Assembly: GCF_963169125.1 (NCBI RefSeq)
Contig: NC_084802.1
Coordinates: forward strand, 19,220,896 to 19,284,895
Source of the DNA: Humulus lupulus
Lineage: Eukaryota > Streptophyta > Magnoliopsida > Rosales > Cannabaceae
DNA length: 64,000 nt
Direction of reading: 5' to 3'
This document shows positions 56,126 to 64,000 of this stretch, piece after piece. The notes beneath the pieces are model-generated. The model was not told the DNA's origin, made no database searches, and saw only the letters and a program-made list of their open reading frames with translations. Positions within the stretch are counted from its first letter, which is position 1. The number at the start of each line of letters is the position of its first letter. The position numbers were made by a program, and so were the translations under genes.

Positions 56126-57385
<1,260 letters not shown>

Positions 57386-58579
57386 GAGCAAAGCGTCTCA
57401 TTCCTGTCGGCCTTGGTGATGATGATCAATGTATCGAGGATGACTTTTTTGCTTGGTATGTGCGTTATTCCTACGATGATAGTTTCTTCTGTTTTTCCTT
57501 AGTTGTACTAAATCTAGGAAGATTGAGCTTTGCATCATGATTTGTATGTTTGCTATTATGTAGGAAAGAATCATTGTGGCCTGAATTGGATCTACTTCGA
57601 GACAATGATATTGTATTTGAGGTATATATTCATGTCTTTTATAATTTAAAATTTAAATTATATACATGCCTTTTATAATTAAATATGATTAATTTCTATG
57701 TTGTTGGATGATATACTACATACCAATGGGTTGGATCATTTGTACGCATTTCAGCATCCAGGTAAAGTTAGTGTAGGTCATGAGAATAAGCGTGCCCAAG
57801 CACTTAAAGATCAATTCATTCAAATGGGCGACAAGCAGATCCTTATTTGTCCCTGGAATAACAAGTAAATTTATATTGAGTTTTGAAATGTTAAGTTCAT
57901 ATAGTCATCTTCTAAATATTTGATTTTTTGTTTTCTAGTGAACATTGAATGTTATTGCTATTTCAATCTCACTCAAATTCAGTGGCGTTCTTGGATCTCA
58001 TAAACCTTGAATTCCGCACTGAGATTAAAAATATAGTTAGGCAGCAAGTTTATATAAGTTTCATTCCTTAAAGTATATTATCTTTTTAATAATACTTGTT
58101 TGCTAATTAAAATACTTTTATTATGTATAGTGCTTTCACGATATATGACAAGGAAAAAGAAAAAAGAGTTGTAAGTCTAAATTATTATAGCCAAAAGTAA
58201 GTAACATTCAACTTTATAGAACATAACATTTAAATTATAAGTATACTAACAAGTATATGTAATATACTTTTATATTTGTCTTTGTTAACAGTTTCGACAA
58301 CAACCAAAAAGTACAGAGTGAGGTATCTACTGCATGAAGTATGCTAGGGATTTCATTTCACAACAAATAACCAGAGCATATCTATCGAATAATGTAATAA
58401 TTAAATGTGTTTACCTTTTAACTTTAATAAAGTTATATTTTAATTACATATATATTTGACATGTAACTTATAATTTCAATTATTTGCAGTTCAATTTAGA
58501 TTTACCATATACTGACGCTGAACTAAATGAAGTTCAAGAAAACTGGGCAAAATATATTCTGCCGCATCTTGTTGAATGA
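57386..58579 (+). pseudogene. Ulp1-type (C48) cysteine protease domain of a CACTA-like element, catalytic Cys lost
   Basis: Exons visible between introns with GT/AG-like borders: 57386-57480 ([21 protein letters not shown]), 57562-57620 (SLWPELDLLRDNDIVFE), 57756-57868 (QALKDQFIQMGDKQILICPWNN), 57938-58045 (EH, stop, MLLLF, then FLDL), ~58290-58395 and 58491-58579 (ADAELNEVQENWAKYI-like end, stop). In C48 proteases the triad is H, D and C. Here EH-W has become EH-TGA, and the expected ECG before IYCMKYARDF reads E-TGA-G, so the nucleophile Cys codon is a stop. Such domains occur in CACTA and Mutator-type transposons; they cleave SUMO-like substrates in the nucleus. Non-functional copy. Confidence 0.65.
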
Positions 58580-58900
58580 TGGCATGCATGTTTAGTACCT
58601 ATGTGAGGGGATTTAGTCATTTTTGGAACTTTGTGTTTCTTTTATTAAAAATTGTTAGAACTAATCAAATACATAATCAATCTAACAAAATTTAGGTTGA
58701 GTTAATTTAACTCTTTGAGGTGCATATTGTGCTAAATATTCATTTTATGACAAACTAGTTTTTTTGGAACTTTGCTATATATCTATTTTACGACAAACTT
58801 TTTTGGAACTATGTATTTATGTTATTTAGAAAGTGTTAGAACTAATCAAATATAAAGTTAATGTTACCAATGTTAATTTAATTTTTGATGTGCATTCTTT
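58580..58900 (+). other. 3' flank of the protease pseudogene
   Basis: AT-rich. A ~55-bp phrase (TTTTTGGAACTTTG..AAAGTGTTAGAACTAATCAAATA) occurs twice, at 58611-58675 and 58800-58850. No gene. Confidence 0.45.
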
Positions 58901-59211
58901 TACTGCAATTGTTGCATTGATTTTGAAACCAGGGGGCATTGACAACATATTTGCAGTGTCATCTGGTGTGGAAACTTTGCCACAATTAAAAACTGTCACT
59001 ATAGACAGCCAATCACGACACCTAATAACTGTCGGTGTTGCCAGCAACAGTGACACCTAACTTTCGGCGTTGCCAGCAACGGCGACACCTAATAACTATC
59101 TGCGTAGCTACTCCTACGCCAGCATAGGCAAATACGACAGTTAGTCGACTGTTGTCGTTGCTCAATAGCGACAGTTAAAAACTGTCGGGAAATCCCATTT
59201 TTGTAGTTGTG

Positions 59212-59870
59212 AAGGCCAACCTGTAGGTCACCTGACCAATCCTCTCCAGGATCTCAAATGGACCCATAAATCTAGGGCTCAGCTTGCCCTTCTTCCCAAA
59301 CCTTTTCACCCCTTTCCATGGCGAGACTATAAGGAAAACATAGTCTCCCACTTGGACCTCCTCATCCCAACGTTTGTGATCTGCATAACTTTTCTGTCTA
59401 CTGTGAGAAGTAAACATCCGAGCTCTAATCTTCTCAATGGCCTCATTGGTCTTCTGAACTGCCTCAGGACCCAAGTATCTCCTTTCTCCTGTCTCATCCC
59501 AAAGAATGGGAGATCTGCATTTCCTACCATACATCATCTCATAGGGTGCCACCCCAATGATCGACTAATAACTGTTGTTGTAGGAAAATTCTATCAAAGG
59601 TAGATACTTACTCCAGGACCCACCAAAGTCTAGCACACATGCTTGCAGCATGTCTTCTAATATCTGAATTGTCCTATCAGATTGTCCATCTGTCTAAGGA
59701 TGATAAGCAATACTGAACTTCAACTGTGTTCCCATGACCCTTTGTAAACTTCCTCAAAACTTGGAAGTGAAAGTGGGATCCTGATCTGACACGATCGACT
59801 TCGGTGCTCCATAGAGGCGCATGATCTCTCTCACGTAGAGATCTGTGTACTGGTCAACTGTAAAAGTAGT
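59212..59870 (-). pseudogene. pol: Tekay integrase fragment (element G)
   Basis: From 59870 leftwards: MRLYGAPKSIVSD (second D), [16 protein letters not shown] (the catalytic Glu position reads Asp), APYEMMYGRKCRSPILW and the C-terminal GDYVFLIVSPWKG and RFMGPFEILERIGQVTYRLA. Open at 59552-59175; upstream broken by stops. It is cut on the left by the CACTA terminus at 59211, before any chromodomain. Confidence 0.8.
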
Positions 59871-60242
59871 TGTAACGCCCTACGTCACTATGGCTGCTTC
59901 CTAGAATGATGACTGGCCCTACAAACCAACACGAGTCTTGGCTGCTTCCTAGAATGACGACTGGCCCTACAAACCAACACGAGTCTTTCCAACGTGCTTT
60001 GTCCTCACTCGCACGCTTCTTGGGAAAACTTCCCAGGATGTTACCCATCATGAGACTACTCTAGGTCAAACATGCTTAACTTTGGAGTTCTCAAGTGATG
60101 GGCTACCGAAAAGAAGATGCATCTTTTTGGCAAAGGTAGTACCCATCAATCCATTTAAGCCATCTTCAATTGTGTAGTCCCATACCTACACAGTCTTAGA
60201 ATCATCACACTTGACCTTCCCCAGGCGGTGTGGGATTGCACA
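59871..60242. mobile_element. short LTR-like segment (~372 bp) replacing RT and RNase H of element G
   Basis: Starts TGTAACGCCCTACG and ends GGGATTGCACA, i.e. TG...CA. It lies directly between the protease end and the integrase of G, so about 1.5 kb of pol is missing. The flanks GTAGT and GCTTT do not match, so it is not a simple insertion. It contains a 48-bp perfect-but-one tandem duplication (59892-59939 and 59940-59987). Confidence 0.5.
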
Positions 60243-61600
60243 GCTTTTTACCCGGTCTTTCCCCCTGCAGATCACAAGATTCTGGGTGGTGTCCACCACA
60301 CTGGCTAAGAATCCTATGCAACCTCCTTGCAATAGATCTCTAGCCCTCAAAACAGATATCATAGGTATACGGGGTCCATGCACAGTGCCAACAAATACAA
60401 AAGGATCTTCACCTTCAGGCTCAAAGGTTACTATCATTCTTTTGCAATCCATGGTTGCTCCATACTGCACTAACCAATCCATACCCAGAATCATATCAAA
60501 GTCAGTCATAATTACCTCTATCAAATCCACTGACAATTCTTTGCCCTCTACTATCACTGGCAGTGATCTGACCCATTTCCTCGTTACCACCAACTCCCTA
60601 GTGGGTAATAAGGTCCTGAACCCCACAACATAATAATCACATGGTCTACATAGTCTATTAATAATTCGACTAGCAACAAAAGAATGTGTAGCACCAGAAT
60701 CAATCAAAACAGTATAAGGGGTTCCAGCACTAAAAAGCTGACTTGTAACTACTGAGGGTGAAGCCTCAGCTTCTGCTTGAGTCAATGCAAACACTCGAGC
60801 TGGGGCTGAGTTGTTCGTCTTTCTGGGTTCTTCCTTTCATGCTTTTGGTCAATCTTTCTTGAGATGTCCCACTACCCCACATAAGAAGCAAGCCTTTGCC
60901 CTACACTCCCCCAAATGATGCGTCTTGCACCTAGGGCACTCTGGATAAATCCTCCAGGCCTTACTACCACCCTAGCGGCCCATTGGAATACCACGTGGTC
61001 GCCTATCAAGACCTGGATCTGGGAAGGTATTAGGAACCTTCCTCTACTGATCACTGGGGCCTCCGTCCCTACCTGAATCCACAAATGGAGGACCTGTCCT
61101 CCTTAACTCTCTTATGGCTGCATTGTCCTGCCAGATCTTATTCTCTGCGCTCTCAACTATGAGCGCCTTCTCCACCACCTGTGCATAAGTAGTAACTCCA
61201 GCCACAGTGGTGATACGAACATCCCGGGCTAATCTAGGTTGTAGCCCCTGGAGAAACCTCTCCCTCTTGGTCCCATCAGTGGGCACCAGCTCCATGAAAT
61301 TTTTTGCCAATCTATCAAACTTCAGAGCATATTTAGTCACTGACAAACTCCCCTAAAGTAATCTGTTGAACTCTTCAGCCTTTGCAGCCCTGATGGCATT
61401 ATTGTAATACTTTTCGTTGAACAGAGTCTGAAACTCTTCCCAACTCAGGGCATTGACATTTCTGGTTTGGGATATCACTTCCCACCAAATTCGGGCATCC
61501 TCTCGAAACATTGCTCAGCCTTAGCTGGATCTGCACTACCCTAAAAAACTAGAGGTTGTTGTTTTCTGAACCTTTCATAATGAGGTTCCCATTTTCTTCC
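60243..61600 (-). pseudogene. gag: Tekay gag and protease, element G
   Basis: Reading leftwards: gag domain (FQTLFNEKYYNNAIRAAK near 61440, VTKYALKFDRLAKNF, LQGLQPRLARDVRITT) at 61346-61044, a CCHC knuckle with its last Cys position reading TGA (CFLCGVVGHLKKD then stop, ~60880), and protease at 60794-60186 with intact LIDSGATHSFV, DFDMILGMDWL and the ASVVDTTQN spacer. Similar in layout to C but clearly diverged. Confidence 0.85.
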
Positions 61601-62060
61601 AGCCTCTAGCAACTGCTCAACTGTTGGCACTGCTGCAAGTGGTGCCTCAGGTAAAACGTTCCCTGCAGGAACCTATTGTTGTCTCAGGAGGCGGATTTCT
61701 TCTTCCTGCCTCAATACTCTGGCCTGTAAATCAACCAGCAACCGATGCCAGTCTTCAGGAACTGACTGTGGAATCTGACTCTAGTAATTCTCTTGACCTT
61801 GTCTGTTATTCTAGCCCTGATCTTCCTAACCAGCTCATGAATCTGTCTGCCTTGGAATCATATTATCAACTTATACTGTGTTGAAATAATCAATGCGACC
61901 AGTTAGGCAGTAATAACTAAACCTCTTGCCGCCTCACGGTCCAAGATCAAACAAATATTCATTCATGTTCCATAATCATACAGATAAACAAATTGATACA
62001 TGATGATAACATTTAACATTTATCAGTTAATAATTCAACAATGAACAATACTAATAAGCA
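61601..62060 (-). other. gag 5' part and leader remnants of element G
   Basis: 61601-61880 still has gag N-terminal coding character on the minus strand in broken frames (Gln-rich, QEEEIRLLRQQ). 61880-62060 is AT-rich; I see no primer binding site, so the leader is probably cut. Confidence 0.5.
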
Positions 62061-63622
62061 TGTAACGACCCAGCTTTCCTAATAAGGTTTAAGACCTTGA
62101 TTAGGAGGCTGGAAGGGCCATAATTGATTTATTACACCATTATACAATTATATGCATGTTTATGTAGATCATATTATTATATGATGATAAATGCATGCAT
62201 ATGGGTATATATTTTGGTAATTTAGGCTTGTTGAGGGCGTAATTGTATATTTGTATGCATATTGGTGAATTATTGTTGAGGCCACATTATAATGTGAATT
62301 TGTTCGAGCTGCTCGGCATGAGACGATCTTTGAGTATAAGTTAGCGGTTTGGTCATAACGGGATTAAATTCAGGGCTTGGTGTGAGTCCCGGGGTAATTT
62401 GGTGATTAGGGCATTGCCGGGAGTTAAAGGGTAACAGGATATGAATTATTGGTATTCAAGAATATTGAGAATAATGAGAATTGGAGGGTGTTAATTATGG
62501 TTAACGAGATAGGTGTAAAAGGACAATTTTGCTCTTTGTGGCTATTAAGGATTTTAATTAGACTTGATGGCATTTAGGTCTTTTTACCCTAAAGGATATA
62601 TATCCATACTTAAACTAGAAAACTATAGAAGACTGTAGAAAAACAGAACACCCTCTTCCTTCTTCAACCGTTCATCATTTATTCTCTTTTTCTTCTTCAA
62701 TTTTGAAGCTTCTTTTGAGGAATTAAGCTAGGGAATCAAGTGTTGAGGATCTAGGGTATTGCTCCACCATTGAAGAGGAGTTCATACTGAGCTTGAGGTA
62801 AGATTCTAACCATTAGAACTCTGGTATTCTGCTCTGTTTTATTATTGAGTTCAGTTGAGATTTTGGGTTTGAAAGTTGAGTATTCATTGGGGTTTTTGGC
62901 AAAGCTTGGTTAGGTTATGGTGCCTAGGACTTGTATATATGGTATTTGAGTTAAATTGGGGGTTTAAATGGTGTTTGGAAGCTTTTGAATCAGGTTAGAA
63001 ATAGAGGATTCGAAGGAGGAAGAACCAAGGCCATGTCTACCTGGTCCTAGCGCTATAGTGCCCAAAGGGTAGCGCTACGGTGCTAGCCAGGGCAAAATGC
63101 CCTTGGTTTTAGCGCTGGGGTGCTATGGGGGTAACGTTGTACCCTGTTTTCTCATATGCATATTTTTGGTGTTTTTAAGGGTTTTTGGCTCGGGGTTTCA
63201 ATCCTTAAGGCTCGGGATCAAATCTACTCACCGTTTAGGTACAATTCGGGGTCTCGGGAGTGAGGTTTAGGTTAAGATCCTTTTATTGATGTTTTCATTA
63301 ATTGGATTCCATATTTGGTTATGACTAGGTGACCGCTAAGGGATCAAAGGATCGATCGTTCTCAAGGGTCGTTCGTAACGTATTTCTCGCTCGAACAAGA
63401 GGTAAGAAAACTGCACCCGATTATGTGGTTAGGTTGGGACTAAGTGTTCCCTATGTTTGTATGCATTGTTATATGATTGTGATAAACCATATGAATATAA
63501 TGGGACTAAGAGCTCCCTATACTTGTATATGATGGCATGAGAAGGTATTATGCCATGGGGACATATGATAAACGACCTAAGAGTGTCAGAATCAATATTT
63601 GTGCACAGGGCGCAGCTCAGCC
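62061..63622. mobile_element. LTR-like sequence of Tekay type, right limit unclear
   Basis: TGTAACGACCCAGC at 62061 is a common end of Tekay-type LTRs (compare TGTAAAACGCCC at 29103 and TGTAACGCCC at 59871). GGATATATATCC near 62594, a C/T-rich leader-like tract and GAGGTAAG-type donor near 62797 suggest plus-strand transcription. Three AGCGCTA/G..GTGC motifs lie at 63048-63130. No protein domain is present. The other terminus was not identified before the CACTA end at 63623. Confidence 0.5.
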
Positions 63623-64000
63623 CACTACACCAAATACCCATTTCCATAACACATGAATATAATACTAATAAAAAAGTATTATGCTAGAGTATTATATTGG
63701 GCATGAAAAAAGGGCGGTAATATATTACACCATCCCGCCACTTAGCCTTTTTTTTCATTTCTGAGACCTGAAAATTTGTGAGACCCGAGAGACCCATTTC
63801 CTCTCCTTCAACATTTCCTAAATTCCAGTAGAGAGACCCGAGAGACCTGAAAATTCCTTTCATTCAATTCCTTCAACATTTCTGAGACCCGAGACCCATT
63901 TCCTCTCCTTCAACATATCTCAGGGGGCTATCGACTTACTCCTGACCATCTACAAAATGGAATTTGCAACAATGGTTGGTTACCTGACTAATTCCTTTGA
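63623..64000. mobile_element. CACTA-like terminus running off the window
   Basis: CACTACACCAAATACCC at 63623 fits a CACTA end. It is followed by TATTAT..GGGC motifs and then by repeats of GAGACC(C/T)GAGA and CCTCTCCTTCAACAT (63770-63930). The element would extend beyond the window, so the second end cannot be checked. Confidence 0.45.

Overview
The window is nuclear DNA from a flowering plant, most likely a eudicot. It contains no rRNA, tRNA, CRISPR or prokaryote-type operon signal that I could see. The evidence for a plant is a recognisable acyl-ACP desaturase gene remnant with a plastid-type N-terminus and a GT-AG intron, surrounded almost wall to wall by Ty3/gypsy LTR retrotransposons of the Tat, Tekay/Del and Athila lineages plus CACTA-type and small inverted-repeat DNA transposons. 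The species cannot be fixed from the sequence alone.

Layout. (1) 1-11429: a Tat-lineage element A on the + strand, entering from the left edge in mid-gag. It has protease, reverse transcriptase, two RNase H domains and integrase, then an eight-unit ~119-bp tandem array, an antisense extra ORF with its own TATA box, and a 3' LTR. (2) 11430-13380: small inverted-repeat elements and a CACTA-like piece, partly duplicated in tandem. (3) 13387-15663: the only host gene, a stearoyl-ACP desaturase-like pseudogene on the minus strand, broken by a nonsense codon, a 767-bp solo LTR with a perfect 5-bp target duplication and a ~215-bp MITE. (4) 16454-16818: a foldback MITE. (5) 17227-26752: a second Tat element B, minus strand, in mirror orientation to A, so the two 3' LTRs face each other across the desaturase. 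(6) 26744-29102: inverted repeat, CACTA end and a third Tat fragment. (7) 29103-42728: a large Tekay element C on the minus strand with ~4.5-kb LTRs. Its 3' LTR holds an 811-bp CACTA MITE; its 5' LTR holds a 1753-bp solo LTR and a ~2.9-kb deletion. (8) 42729-56125: Athila-lineage sequence (E and D) with a Tekay fragment F between them and a 1908-bp solo LTR nested in D. (9) 56126-59211: the 3' part of a CACTA-like element with a degenerate Ulp1-type cysteine protease. (10) 59212-62060: Tekay fragment G lacking RT and RNase H. (11) 62061-64000: LTR-like sequence and another CACTA terminus.

All retroelement reading frames seen are interrupted by stops or frameshifts, and several have catalytic residues replaced (integrase D to N in A, protease G to R in C, RT FIDD to FIED in F). 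Where aligned copies exist in the window, many lesions look like C-to-T changes, as expected for silenced methylated DNA. No gene in the window is clearly intact. The most interesting items are the mirror-image Tat pair with conserved antisense promoter and ORF, the multiply broken desaturase, the Athila/Tekay chimeric reading frame, and short palindromic repeats in Athila leaders and in one solo LTR.
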